This document shows positions 39,378 through 49,766 of a stretch of 64,000 bases of DNA, piece by piece. The DNA comes from Methylobacterium sp. GTDB taxonomy: Bacteria; Pseudomonadota; Alphaproteobacteria; Rhizobiales; Beijerinckiaceae. The stretch covers positions 100,250-164,249 of the forward strand of contig JADCCN010000010.1 of assembly GCA_020252645.1 (NCBI GenBank), in the 5' to 3' direction. Made by a program: the position numbers and the translations under genes. The notes under the pieces are model-generated. The model was given only the letters and a program-made list of their open reading frames with translations. It did not search any database and was not told the DNA's origin. Position 1 is the stretch's first letter. Each line of letters begins with the position of its first letter.

Positions 39378-40133
39378 ATGCCTGAAACAGCCGGTGCCGA
39401 GCGCGCCGAACTTGCCCCGCCGCGCATCTCCGTCGTCATCCCGATGCGGAACGAGGAGGGTAATGTCGCCCCCCTCATCGCGGAGATCGTGCATGCGCTG
39501 GAAGGCGAAGCCCACGAGATCATCGCGGTGAATGACGGCTCGACCGACGAGACCGGCGCGATCCTTTCCAATCTGCGTGGCGCCTATCCGCAATTGCGGG
39601 TGCTCCACCATGCCGAGAGCCTGGGCCAATCCGCGGCGATCCGCGATGGCGCGCGCCTGGCGCATGGCGCAATCCTCTGCACGCTGGATGGCGATGGCCA
39701 GAACAACCCGGCCTTCCTGCCGGCGATGATCCGCCTGCTCGATGCTGATCCCGCGATCGCGCTGGTGCAGGGCCAGCGCGTGGGCCGCACCGATACCGGC
39801 TTCAAGAAATTCCAGTCGAAGATCGCCAACACGGTGCGCGGCGCGATGCTGAAGGATGGCACGCGCGATTCCGGCTGCGGCCTGAAGGTGATGCGCCGCG
39901 AGGCCTATCTGCGCTTGCCCTATTTCGATGCGCTCCATCGCTTCACGCCTGCGCTGATGGTGCGCGACGGGCACAAGATCGCCCATCTCGACGTGGTGGA
40001 TCGCCCGCGCGGCTCGGGTGTTTCGAACTACGCCTCCCTGGCGCGGGCGAAGGTCGCGCTGGGTGATCTCATCGGCGTCTGGTGGCTCGTCCGTCGCCGC
40101 AAGCCGGATACGCCGACGCGGGAGGAAACCTGA
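39378..40133 (+). CDS. Glycosyltransferase family 2 (polyprenyl-phosphate sugar synthase-like)
   Basis: SVVIPMRNEEGNVAPLIAEIVHAL...IAVNDGSTDETGAIL...DGARLAHGAILCTLDGDGQNNPAFLPAMI. Confidence 0.93.
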   Translation: MPETAGAERAELAPPRISVVIPMRNEEGNVAPLIAEIVHALEGEAHEIIAVNDGSTDETGAILSNLRGAYPQLRVLHHAESLGQSAAIRDGARLAHGAILCTLDGDGQNNPAFLPAMIRLLDADPAIALVQGQRVGRTDTGFKKFQSKIANTVRGAMLKDGTRDSGCGLKVMRREAYLRLPYFDALHRFTPALMVRDGHKIAHLDVVDRPRGSGVSNYASLARAKVALGDLIGVWWLVRRRKPDTPTREET

Positions 40134-40480
40134 TGCTCATCCAGTTCTCCCAATTCATCGACGGCTTCCTGCATGATGTGTTCGTCACGAATTTCACCTG
40201 GTGGGCGGTGATCGGCATTTTCGGGCAACTGCTCTTCATGGCGCGCTTCGTGGTGCAGTGGATCGCGAGCGAGCGGGCCGGGCGCTCGGTGGTGCCCATG
40301 GCCTTCTGGTTTTTCTCCATCGGGGGTGCGGCCATCGTGCTGGCCTATGGCATTCACCGGCGCGATCCGGTGATCATCCTGGGGCAGACCCTGTCGTTCT
40401 TCATCTATTTCCGCAATCTCGCGCTGATCGCCAAGGAACGCCGCCAGCGCGGCAAGGTCGGCATCGAGGGCGGGGACTAA
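40133..40480 (+). CDS. Lipid-A-disaccharide synthase N-terminal-like (LAB_N) domain membrane protein
   Basis: WWAVIGIFGQLLFMARFVVQWIASERAGRSVVPMAFWFFSIGGAAIVLAYGIHRRDPVIILGQTLSFFIYFRNL; ATGA overlap with the GT2 gene. Confidence 0.92.
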   Translation: MLIQFSQFIDGFLHDVFVTNFTWWAVIGIFGQLLFMARFVVQWIASERAGRSVVPMAFWFFSIGGAAIVLAYGIHRRDPVIILGQTLSFFIYFRNLALIAKERRQRGKVGIEGGD

Positions 40481-40481
40481 C

Positions 40482-41096
40482 ATGACCGGCCGGGCGCCGC
40501 TGCCCTCCTGGCAGGATGATCTTCACGCCACGCTGGCTGCCTGCTGGGGCTTGCTCGCGCGTGGCGTGGCCGATCGCCGCTCGGGTTTCCACCATCCTGT
40601 GATTTCCAGCATCGGGCTCGATGGGGCGCCGCGCTCGCGGGTGATGATCCTGCGCGGGGTGGACATCGCGGCGCTGAGCCTGCGCGTTCACACGGATCTC
40701 CGTTCGGAGAAGATCGCGGAATGGCGCGCCAATCCGCGCATGTCGGTGCTGGGCTATGATGCCGGGCAGAAGCTGCAGATCCGCCTTGCGGGCCGCGCGA
40801 GCCTTCACCACGACGATGCGGTGGCCGATGCGGCCTGGCAGGCCTCGCGCGCCATGAGCCGCGTCTGCTACGGCACGAGGCCGGTGCCGGGCTCGGAGAT
40901 CGCGAGCGGTGACGCTTTCGCGCTGCCGAGCCCGGACGACGCGGAAGGGCTGGAAGCGGGTCGCGCGCATTTTTCCGCCGTGGTGATGCGGATCGAAAGT
41001 CTCGAAAGCCTGTATCTCGCCTTCGAGGGGCATCGGCGGGCGCTTTTTGCCTGGGATGCGGGCGGCGCGCTCACCGCCCGCTGGCTGGCGCCCTGA
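40482..41096 (+). CDS. Pyridoxamine 5'-phosphate oxidase family protein
   Basis: HHPVISSIGLDGAPRSRVMILRGVDIAALSLRVHTDLRSEKIAEWRANPRMSVLGYD. Confidence 0.82.
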   Translation: MTGRAPLPSWQDDLHATLAACWGLLARGVADRRSGFHHPVISSIGLDGAPRSRVMILRGVDIAALSLRVHTDLRSEKIAEWRANPRMSVLGYDAGQKLQIRLAGRASLHHDDAVADAAWQASRAMSRVCYGTRPVPGSEIASGDAFALPSPDDAEGLEAGRAHFSAVVMRIESLESLYLAFEGHRRALFAWDAGGALTARWLAP

Positions 41097-42284
41097 TCAG
41101 GCAGCTTCATGCATGGCCGCAAGCCCGCGATCGAGATCCGCGATGAGATCCTCCGGATCCTCGAGGCCGATCGAGAAGCGGATGCCGCGCCCGCCCGGCG
41201 CGTAGGTCGTGGCCGTGCGGAAGGGCGTGCAATCGAAAGGCACGGCAAGGCTCTCGAACCCGCCCCAGCTATAGCCCATGCCGAAGAGACCGAGATTGTT
41301 CAGAAAAGCGGCAACCTGCCTGTCGCTCATCACGTCGAGGATGATCGAGAACATCCCCGAGGGGCCCTTGAAATCACGCTGGAAGATCTCGTGGCCGGGG
41401 CAGGAGGGCAAAGCGGGGTGCAGCACGCGCTTCACGCCCCTGCGGCCCGCGAGCGCCTTCGCCACATGCAGCGCATTGACGCCCTGCTCCCTCATGCGGA
41501 TGTTCATCGTCCGCAGGCCGCGCAGGGTGAGGAACACGTCATCCGGCCCGAGATAAATGCCGAGATCGGCATGCGTGGCCTTGAGAGCCGGCAGATGCGC
41601 CGCGTTCGCGGCGACAAGGCCGATCAGCACATCCGAATGGCCGGAGGGATATTTCGTGGCGGCGTTGATGGAGAGGTCGACCCCGAAATCGAGCGGCCGG
41701 AAGAGCAGGCCCGTCGCATAGGTGTTGTCGATCATCGTCACGATGCCGTGCCTTCTCGCAACCGCGACGATGGCCGGCACATCCTGCACTTCGAAGGTCT
41801 GCGAGCCGGGGCTCTCCATCATGATGGCGCGGGTGCCTGGCTTCACCAGCGCCTCGATCCCGGCCCCGACGAGTGGATCATAATAGGTTGTCTCGACCCC
41901 GAAGCGCCGCAGGTGGTTCTCGCAGAAGTTGCGCGTCGGGCGGTATACACTATCCACGACGAGAACATGGTCGCCGGATTTCAACACAGACAGCATCGCC
42001 GTGGTGACCGCCGATGCACCAGACGGACAGATGACCGTTCCGGCTGCGCCCTCGATTTCGTTCCAGAGTTCCTCGAGGGCCTCCGAGGTGGGGTTGCCGC
42101 GCCGGCCATAGGTATAGCGGTTCTTCTGCGCGAGGCAGGATTCCGCGTCCGGATAGACCACGGTCGAGCCGCGGAAGGGTGGAACATTGACAAATCCGAA
42201 GGTTTCGTCCGGCCTGCGGCCCTTCATCGCGAGTTTTGTCGCCGATTTCAGGGTTTCCGCGATGCGCTTTTCGAGCTTCCGCAT
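41097..42284 (-). CDS. metC: Cystathionine beta-lyase
   Basis: FVNVPPFRGSTVVYPD...YTYGRRGNPTSEALEELWNEIEGAAGTVICPSGASAV...NAATKYPSGHSDVLIGL; alternative start at 42317. Confidence 0.93.
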   Translation of the reverse strand: MRKLEKRIAETLKSATKLAMKGRRPDETFGFVNVPPFRGSTVVYPDAESCLAQKNRYTYGRRGNPTSEALEELWNEIEGAAGTVICPSGASAVTTAMLSVLKSGDHVLVVDSVYRPTRNFCENHLRRFGVETTYYDPLVGAGIEALVKPGTRAIMMESPGSQTFEVQDVPAIVAVARRHGIVTMIDNTYATGLLFRPLDFGVDLSINAATKYPSGHSDVLIGLVAANAAHLPALKATHADLGIYLGPDDVFLTLRGLRTMNIRMREQGVNALHVAKALAGRRGVKRVLHPALPSCPGHEIFQRDFKGPSGMFSIILDVMSDRQVAAFLNNLGLFGMGYSWGGFESLAVPFDCTPFRTATTYAPGGRGIRFSIGLEDPEDLIADLDRGLAAMHEAA

Positions 42285-42425
42285 TTCTGTTCCGCCTTTT
42301 GACTGATTTCCGGCCATGAATTCCAAAATAAGTCCGCTTAAGAGAAAAGTCATCCCTGTTTTGGCTTGAACAGGAGATAAAGAATCTGGTTTGGCGGGTA
42401 AATTTTCCGCCGTCCGGCACCTCCA

Positions 42426-42440
42426 ATGCAAAATTTGCAT
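42426..42440. promoter_or_regulatory. Perfect inverted repeat in metC/aapJ divergent region, possible operator
   Basis: ATGCAAA-a-TTTGCAT. Confidence 0.35.
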
Positions 42441-42619
42441 CGCAGAGCGGCTTCCCGTCCGATTTTATGCATGTAGGTCTTGACCGCTCGTCCAATCTCC
42501 CTTTGCATGCGCTCTACCGGATCGCAGAAAAAGGGCAGACCGGCGATCGAGCCCCTCATCCGGCTGCTTTTCGGATCAAGGGTGGCAGACCACCATCAAC
42601 ACTCGGGGAGACGAGTACC

Positions 42620-43636
42620 ATGAAGAAAATTCTGATGACGGTCGCCGCTGGCGCGGCCCTTGCGGTGACCGCAAGCGCGGCTTCGGCGCAGACCCTCAAC
42701 CAGGTCAAGCAACGCGGCGTTCTGCAATGCGGCTCGAATACCGGCCTCGCCGGCTTCGGCCAGCCGGATGCCCAGGGCAACTGGACGGGCCTTGACGTCG
42801 ATTATTGCCGCGCAGTGGCGGCGGCGATCTTCAACGACCCCGGCAAGGTGAAGTTCGTTCCCCTCTCCGCGAAGGACCGCTTCACGGCGCTCCAGTCGGG
42901 TGAAGTCGATCTGCTCGTGCGCAACACCACCTGGACTCTCTCGCGCGATACCTCGCTCGGCCTCGAATTCTCGGTCGTGAACTACTATGACGGCCAGGGC
43001 TTCATGGTGCGCAAGAAGCTCAACGTGAAGTCGGCGATGGACCTTTCGGGCGCCTCGGTTTGCTCGCAGCAGGGCACGACGACCGAACTGAACCTCGCCG
43101 ACTTCTTCCGCGCCAACAAGCTGAAGTACGAGCCGGTGATCTTCGCCACCTCCGACGAGACCATCAAGGCCTATGATGCCGGCCGCTGCGACGTGTTCAC
43201 CACGGATTCCTCCGGCCTCTACGCGGAGCGCCTGAAGCTCACGAACCCGGATGACCACATGATCCTGCCGGAAATCATCTCCAGGGAGCCGCTCGGCCCG
43301 TCCGTCCGCCAGGGCGATGCTCAGTGGAACGACCTCGTGAAGTGGACCCATTTCGCGATGGTGAACGCCGAGGAGCTCGGCGTCTCCAGGGCCAATGTCG
43401 ACGAGCAGCTGAAATCCTCCAACCCGGAAATCAGGCGCCTGCTTGGCGTCGAAGGCAAGTTCGGCGACATGCTCGGACTGACCGATGACTGGGCCTACCG
43501 GATCATCAAGCACGTGGGCAATTACGGCGAGGTGTTCGAGAAGAACGTCGGCCAGGGTTCGCGCCTGAAGATCAACCGCGGTGTGAACGCGCTGTGGAAC
43601 AAGGGCGGCCTGCAATATGCCCCGCCGATCCGCTGA
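42620..43636 (+). CDS. aapJ: General L-amino acid ABC transporter substrate-binding protein
   Basis: Signal peptide; LNQVKQRGVLQCGSNTGLAGFGQPDAQGNWTGLDVDYCRAVAAAIFNDPGKVKFVPLSAKDRFTALQSGEVDLLVRNTTWTLSRD. Confidence 0.95.
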   Translation: MKKILMTVAAGAALAVTASAASAQTLNQVKQRGVLQCGSNTGLAGFGQPDAQGNWTGLDVDYCRAVAAAIFNDPGKVKFVPLSAKDRFTALQSGEVDLLVRNTTWTLSRDTSLGLEFSVVNYYDGQGFMVRKKLNVKSAMDLSGASVCSQQGTTTELNLADFFRANKLKYEPVIFATSDETIKAYDAGRCDVFTTDSSGLYAERLKLTNPDDHMILPEIISREPLGPSVRQGDAQWNDLVKWTHFAMVNAEELGVSRANVDEQLKSSNPEIRRLLGVEGKFGDMLGLTDDWAYRIIKHVGNYGEVFEKNVGQGSRLKINRGVNALWNKGGLQYAPPIR

Positions 43637-43652
43637 GCGGGTTCGATGATCA

Positions 43653-43908
43653 GGGGGCGCCCCGAGCGTGGGTGCCCCCGATTTTCGCGGATCCGCAGAC
43701 CGGGCGCGCCGCTCTTGCGCCCGGTGATTTCCGGATGTGCCCCGGACGTCAGCCGTGAGGCGAGGATCGGCGAAACAAGGCCGCTGACATTCCGGGGTGC
43801 CCCCTTGGGCGGGAGCATCCGGCGTCCCATCACGGTTTCGGGAGAACCGTGACAACCGACGCCGGAACGCGGATGCGTGGTCGGGGTCGGCGCCCCCTGT
43901 GGCGCCGG
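43653..43908 (+). other. Array of about five stem-loops between aapJ and aapQ
   Basis: Arm pairs: 43653-43662/43670-43679; 43699-43707/43717-43725; 43739-43753/43783-43798; 43818-43837/43845-43866; 43887-43894/43901-43908. Confidence 0.75.
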
Positions 43909-43949
43909 ATCGATGGCAGGGAGAGCCATCGCCTTGGGGAGTGATATCC

Positions 43950-45152
43950 GTGGCTGTTCAAGACGCCTCGGCGACCCGTCTGGCTGACAAGCCGCCGAAG
44001 GTCGCGTTCTGGAACGATCCCGTCAAGCGGGGTTACCTGTTTCAGGCCATTCTGTTTCTGGTCGTCGCCTTCCTCATCTACGAGGCTGCGGCGAACGCCA
44101 TCGAGAACATGCGCAAGCAGAACATCGCCTCCGGGTTTGGTTTCTGGAACGTGACGGCAGGCTTCGATATCGGCCAGCGGCTGATCGAATACTCGAACAC
44201 CTCGACCTATGGCCGCGCCTTCTGGGTGGGCCTGCTGAACACCCTGCTGGTGGCGTCGATCGGCATCGTGCTGGCGACGTTTCTCGGCTTCGTGATCGGC
44301 ATCGCGCGCCTGTCGAGGAACTGGCTCGTGCAGAAAATCGCGACGGTCTATGTCGAGCTGATCCGCAACACGCCTTTGCTGCTGCAATTGCTCTTCTGGT
44401 ATAATGCCGTGTTGAAGGCCTTGCCGGAAGTGCGCAACAGCGCGGCCTTGCCGGGCGGATCTTTCCTGAACAATCGCGGCCTGTTCATGCCCGATCCCAC
44501 CTTCGGCGAGAATTTCCGCTTCGTGGTGCTGGCCTTCGTGCTGGGCGTGATCGGCTGCTTCATCTATGGCCGCTGGGCGAAGAAGCGGCAGGATGAAACC
44601 GGCGCGCAGGCCCATTATCTGCCGGTGGCGATCGGGCTGATCCTCCTGCTGCCGCTGCTGGTCTATTTCCTGGCTGGCCAGCCAATGACGCTGACCTATC
44701 CCAATCTCGGCCGCTTCAACATCCAGGGCGGATTGCAGATCTTCCCGGAATTCGTGGCGCTGGTTGTCGGCCTCGTGATCTACACCGCGGCCTTCATCGC
44801 GGAAGTGGTGCGCGCGGGCATCCAGGCGGTGAGCAGGGGGCAGACGGAAGCTTCCTACGCGCTCGGCCTCAAGCCGGGACCGACGCTGGATCTCGTGGTG
44901 ATCCCCCAGGCGATGCGGGTGATCATCCCGCCGCTGACCTCGCAATACCTGAACCTCACGAAGAACTCCTCGCTCGCGGTGGCGATCGGCTACCCGGATC
45001 TGGTGCAGGTCTTCACCGGCACGGTGCTGAACCAGACCGGCCAGGCGGTGGAGGTGATCGCGATCACCATGCTCGTCTATCTCACGATCAGCCTTTCGAC
45101 CTCGCTGCTGATGAACTGGTACAACAGCCGCAAGGCGCTGGTGGAACGCTGA
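43950..45152 (+). CDS. aapQ: General L-amino acid ABC transporter permease
   Basis: GTG start; GLLNTLLVASIGIVLATFLGFVIGIARLSRNWLVQKIATVYVELIRNTPLLLQLLFWYNAVLKALP. Confidence 0.94.
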   Translation: MAVQDASATRLADKPPKVAFWNDPVKRGYLFQAILFLVVAFLIYEAAANAIENMRKQNIASGFGFWNVTAGFDIGQRLIEYSNTSTYGRAFWVGLLNTLLVASIGIVLATFLGFVIGIARLSRNWLVQKIATVYVELIRNTPLLLQLLFWYNAVLKALPEVRNSAALPGGSFLNNRGLFMPDPTFGENFRFVVLAFVLGVIGCFIYGRWAKKRQDETGAQAHYLPVAIGLILLLPLLVYFLAGQPMTLTYPNLGRFNIQGGLQIFPEFVALVVGLVIYTAAFIAEVVRAGIQAVSRGQTEASYALGLKPGPTLDLVVIPQAMRVIIPPLTSQYLNLTKNSSLAVAIGYPDLVQVFTGTVLNQTGQAVEVIAITMLVYLTISLSTSLLMNWYNSRKALVER

Positions 45153-45162
45153 GGAGGGTGCC

Positions 45163-46323
45163 ATGTCAGGAACTGCAACTTCCCCCGCCCAATCCGTCGC
45201 CTTCGTCCGTGCGACACCGGCGCAGGTCCTGCCGCCGCCCGCCAGCATGGTGGGCGTGGTGGGCTGGATGCGCCAGAACCTGTTCTCCTCGCCGGCGAAC
45301 ACGGTTCTGACGCTGGCCATGGCCCTGCTGACGCTCTGGGTCCTGCCTGGCTTCATCAGCTTCCTGATCACCGATGCGGTCTGGAGCGGCGCGGATCGCG
45401 AGGCCTGCATCGCCAGGAATGGCGTTGTGCCCGGCGCGTGCTGGGCTTTCGTGCGCGACCGCCTCAACTTCTTCATCTACGGCTTCTACCCGATCGACCA
45501 GCGCTGGCGGGTGGACCTGTTCTTCCTGCTCGGCGCGATCGGCGTGGCATGGATGCTCTGGCAGAAGGCCCCGCGCCGCGACATCGGCTTCTACTACTTT
45601 GTCCTGGTGCTGCCGATCGTGTCGTTCTTCCTGCTGAGCGGCTCGTCCATCCTGGGTCTTGCGCCGGTGGATACCGCCCGCTGGGGCGGCCTGATGGTCA
45701 CGCTGGTGGTTGCGGGCGTCGGCATCGTCGCTTCGCTCCCGCTCGGCATCCTGCTCGCCCTGGGGCGCCGCTCGAAGCTGCCGGTGGTGAAATTCTTCTC
45801 GGTTCTGTTCATCGAGTTCGTGCGGGGCGTGCCGCTCATCACGGTGCTCTTCATGGCGAACACGATGCTGCCTTTGTTCCTGCCGGACGACATCACGGTG
45901 GACAAACTGCTGCGCGCGCTCGTCGGCATCGGCCTCTTCGCCTCCGCCTATATGGCGGAAGTGGTGCGCGCCGGCCTGCAGGCCCTGCCGAAGGGCCAGT
46001 ATGAGGGCGCGATGGCGATGGGCCTCGGCTATTGGCAGATGATGCGTCTCATCATCCTGCCGCAGGCCTTGAAGATCACGATCCCGAACATCGTGAACAC
46101 CTATATCGGCCTGTTCAAGGATACGTCGCTGCTGCTCATCGTCGGCATTTTCGACTTCCTGAAGGCGATCGAGACCGCCCGCGTCGACCCGCAATGGGCC
46201 GCACCCACCACCTCGGCGACCGGCTATGCCTTCGCCGCGATCGTGTATTTCATCTTCTGCTACGGGATGGCCGTCTATGCGCGCTCGATGGAGCGCCGGC
46301 TCTCCGTGGGCGACAAGAGGTAA
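45163..46323 (+). CDS. aapM: General L-amino acid ABC transporter permease
   Basis: [68 protein letters not shown]. Confidence 0.94.
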   Translation: MSGTATSPAQSVAFVRATPAQVLPPPASMVGVVGWMRQNLFSSPANTVLTLAMALLTLWVLPGFISFLITDAVWSGADREACIARNGVVPGACWAFVRDRLNFFIYGFYPIDQRWRVDLFFLLGAIGVAWMLWQKAPRRDIGFYYFVLVLPIVSFFLLSGSSILGLAPVDTARWGGLMVTLVVAGVGIVASLPLGILLALGRRSKLPVVKFFSVLFIEFVRGVPLITVLFMANTMLPLFLPDDITVDKLLRALVGIGLFASAYMAEVVRAGLQALPKGQYEGAMAMGLGYWQMMRLIILPQALKITIPNIVNTYIGLFKDTSLLLIVGIFDFLKAIETARVDPQWAAPTTSATGYAFAAIVYFIFCYGMAVYARSMERRLSVGDKR

Positions 46324-46334
46324 GGAGCACCCTG

Positions 46335-47105
<771 letters not shown>

Positions 47106-47122
47106 GGTGCGGCAGAGACAGG

Positions 47123-47148
47123 AAAAGGCGCCGGAAGGCGCCTTTTTT
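47123..47148 (+). terminator. Rho-independent terminator downstream of aapP
   Basis: AAAAGGCGCC-GGAA-GGCGCCTTTTTT. Confidence 0.9.
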
Positions 47149-47164
47149 GCACGGCAAAGCGGCG

Positions 47165-47530
47165 TCACATCGCGGGTGAAAAAACCCGCAACCGATGGCC
47201 GTCAGGATCGGCGGCGGTGAAGGTAAAGCCGAAATCCATCTTCTGCGGCTCCTGCAGGATCGTGAGCCCCTGTGCCGCCCATTCCTTGTGCCGAGCCGAA
47301 ACGGTCGCATCATCCGCGACGGCGAAAGCAAGCTCGCTGCCGCCTGGCCGATCCGCTTTGGGCTCCACGCCGTCACGACCCCACAGGCCCAGCATCACGC
47401 CACTCTCGAGCGGAAACATCGCGAAGCTGGGCGAAGCTTCTGCCGGCGCCTTGCCGAGAAGCGATTGATAGAAGCTGGCGCTGCGGGCGGCATCCTCGAC
47501 GTAGAGCAGGACAAAGTTCGGGTCAGTCAT
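47165..47530 (-). CDS. VOC family protein
   Basis: FVLLYVEDAARSASFYQSLLGKAPAEASPSFAMFPLESGVMLGLW...FTFTAADPDGHRLRVFSPAM. Confidence 0.88.
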   Translation of the reverse strand: MTDPNFVLLYVEDAARSASFYQSLLGKAPAEASPSFAMFPLESGVMLGLWGRDGVEPKADRPGGSELAFAVADDATVSARHKEWAAQGLTILQEPQKMDFGFTFTAADPDGHRLRVFSPAM

Positions 47531-47784
47531 GGCTTTCTTCTCCTCGGTTCACCGCTGTGCGGCAAGACGGAAGTTAGACGGGCGTCCTGACAAAAAGTGT
47601 CAGGAATGATTTTTGGCCAATCCGCTTCCCGAGCGTGACAACCCGGCGGACGGGTCCGTTGCGGGTGCATGAAGCGCGCGCCGCATAGGCCGCCATCCGC
47701 GACATATCCGCCCGGGGGGCTATCGCCCGAGGGGCGCTAGCATCATAATGCGATTGGTGAAATCTGCATCGGAGGGGGAAACCG

Positions 47785-48405
47785 GTGCCTGCTCTCGACT
47801 TTGCCCGTGCGGCATTGCCGACCTTCTTTACTCTGCTGGCGCTGGTTTACATCACGCGCATGGCAGGCACGGAAGCGCGTTCCGGTTTGTCGCTCGGCGC
47901 GGGTTCCCGGCCGGGCTCGGTGCAGCATGTCACGCATTCGCTGTTCCGAACCCTGCGCCTTGCCGTTTGGGGCGTGACCATCATCCGCGTGCCATTTCCG
48001 CAATTCGATGCGCAGATCGGCGTCTTCCCGGCGCTGATGCAGCCGGTCATCGTCCTCTCCGGCCTCGCCTTGCTGCTGGCCGGCTTCACGCTCTGCTCGT
48101 ATGTCCATCACTACATGGCAAGCGACTGGCGCTCGGGCGTGGACGAGCGCGCGGAGACGAGCCTTATCACCTCCGGCCCCTTTGCACGGCTGCGGCACCC
48201 CATGTTTCTGGGCGTGGTGATCTCGCAACTGGGCCTGTTCCTCGCGATGCCTTCGGTGTTCTCGCTCATCTGCCTTGCTGCGGGCATGGTCGCGGTGATC
48301 GCGCAGGCCCGCTTCGAGGAAAAGGAACTGGCCCGCCGGTTCGGTGAGCCCTATCTCGACTATCTCGCGCTGACTCCGGGCTGGATTCCCCGCAAGGGCG
48401 CGTAG
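47785..48405 (+). CDS. Isoprenylcysteine carboxyl methyltransferase-like membrane protein
   Basis: TSGPFARLRHPMFLGVVISQLGLFL...ARFEEKELARRFGEPYLDYLALTPGWIP. Confidence 0.78.
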   Translation: MPALDFARAALPTFFTLLALVYITRMAGTEARSGLSLGAGSRPGSVQHVTHSLFRTLRLAVWGVTIIRVPFPQFDAQIGVFPALMQPVIVLSGLALLLAGFTLCSYVHHYMASDWRSGVDERAETSLITSGPFARLRHPMFLGVVISQLGLFLAMPSVFSLICLAAGMVAVIAQARFEEKELARRFGEPYLDYLALTPGWIPRKGA

Positions 48406-48461
48406 ATCTTTCTCCGTTCACTTTCTTGATGTGAACCGGAATCACTTCGCCTGAAACTGCT

Positions 48462-49319
48462 TCAGTCGGCTCCCGTCGCGACCGGCAAATCCTCGCGCGC
48501 GCCCCATTCTGCCCAGGACCCGTCATAGATCGCCTGAACCTCCACGCCCGCGCGGCTCATCGCCATGGCGATGATGGCCGCCGAGACGCCCGACCCGCAG
48601 GAGCAGACGACCGGCCTCGACGGATCGATCCCGCTCTCGGCCATCGCGGCGCGGATTTCCTCCGGCGATTTCAGCGCGCCGGAACGTGTGACGACATCGA
48701 AGGGCAGGTTCAGGCTGCCGGGCATATGGCCCGCGCGAACGCCGGGCCGGGGCTCCGGCGCTTCGCCCCGGAAGCGCGGGGCGGGGCGGGCATCGACGAT
48801 CTGCGCCGAACCACTCGCCAGCGCGGCCTGGACATCGGCCAAAGCCGCGACCATGCCGCGATCCAGCTTCGCGCGGAAGGTCGCGGGGGCGGGGCTTGGA
48901 ATGCCGCTCTCCAGCGGGCGGTTCTCCGCCTTCCACGCCGGCAGACCGCCTTCGAGAATACGCACATCGCGCGCGCCATAGATGCGGAACATGAAGGCCA
49001 CGCGCGGTGCGGTGAAGAGGCCGAGCTGGTCATAGACCACGATCGTATCGCTCTCGGAAATACCCAGCGCCCCGGCATCGCGCGCGAAATGCTCCGCCGT
49101 GGGCAGCATGTGCGGCAAGCCGGAGGAGAAATCCGCCACCGTATCGATGTTGAAGAACACCGCGCCCGGAAGATGCGCCTCGGCATATTCCTTCGGCCCG
49201 CTGCGGCCCGTGGGCGGCAGGTGCCAGCTTCCATCCACCAGCTTCACCTCGGGCCGGTGATGGTTCTCGGCGAGCCAAGCCGTGGAAACGAAGGGGATAT
49301 CGGCGAAGAGATTGGGCAT
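48462..49319 (-). CDS. sseA: 3-mercaptopyruvate sulfurtransferase (two rhodanese domains)
   Basis: VKLVDGSWHLPPTGRSGPKEYAEAHLPGAVFFNID...VVCSCGSGVSAAIIAMAMSRAG. Confidence 0.92.
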   Translation of the reverse strand: MPNLFADIPFVSTAWLAENHHRPEVKLVDGSWHLPPTGRSGPKEYAEAHLPGAVFFNIDTVADFSSGLPHMLPTAEHFARDAGALGISESDTIVVYDQLGLFTAPRVAFMFRIYGARDVRILEGGLPAWKAENRPLESGIPSPAPATFRAKLDRGMVAALADVQAALASGSAQIVDARPAPRFRGEAPEPRPGVRAGHMPGSLNLPFDVVTRSGALKSPEEIRAAMAESGIDPSRPVVCSCGSGVSAAIIAMAMSRAGVEVQAIYDGSWAEWGAREDLPVATGAD

Positions 49320-49329
49320 GGTTGGAGCC

Positions 49330-49719
49330 TCACAGTCCCAGGACAGTCTTGACGGAGCCCGTTTCGCTGAACGACCAGTCGATGGCCCGATTTTCGACCA
49401 GAAAGACGATCGAGTTACGTGGTTCGAACCCGATTTCCCGCAGCCGCTGCCGGATGTTCTTGTAGAATTCTTCCTTCTGCTCGTCGCTGCGTCCGGCGAG
49501 CAGTGTCACCTGCAGGATAATCGTGCCATCAGGGTCACGCGTCCCGAGAAAGGTCGGATGGAGGATCATGTCCTCGGGTGCGTGGCGGATGATGAGGCAG
49601 AAATCATCATCCGGGTTGACCGCGCAGGCCTCGACCAGCGCTGCATGCAGCTGATGGTTGATCGCCCGGCACGTGGCCGGGGGGAGAGAGGCCGGAACGT
49701 GGATCGTGTTGAACGGCAT
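49330..49719 (-). CDS. Tautomerase family protein
   Basis: MPFNTIHVPASLPPATCRAINHQLHAALVEACAVNPDDDFCLIIRHAPEDMILHPTFLGTRDPDGTIILQVTLLAGRSDEQKEEFYKNI. Confidence 0.82.
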   Translation of the reverse strand: MPFNTIHVPASLPPATCRAINHQLHAALVEACAVNPDDDFCLIIRHAPEDMILHPTFLGTRDPDGTIILQVTLLAGRSDEQKEEFYKNIRQRLREIGFEPRNSIVFLVENRAIDWSFSETGSVKTVLGL

Positions 49720-49766
49720 GGAATCCTCCGAAGTTGAACAGAAGAACGTCGCGGCAAACGCGCATT

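Noticed and set aside
37482-39986. 834-aa minus-strand ORF opposite the glycosyltransferases
   Set aside because: Antisense artefact with Arg/His/Gln/Glu-rich composition; both sense genes have clear motifs.
42284-42470. SAM-type riboswitch upstream of metC
   Set aside because: No recognisable SAM-II or SAM-I conserved core was seen by eye; would need an Infernal/Rfam scan.
43830-45476. 548-aa minus-strand ORF opposite aapQ
   Set aside because: Antisense to a recognised permease and polar-biased composition; not supported.
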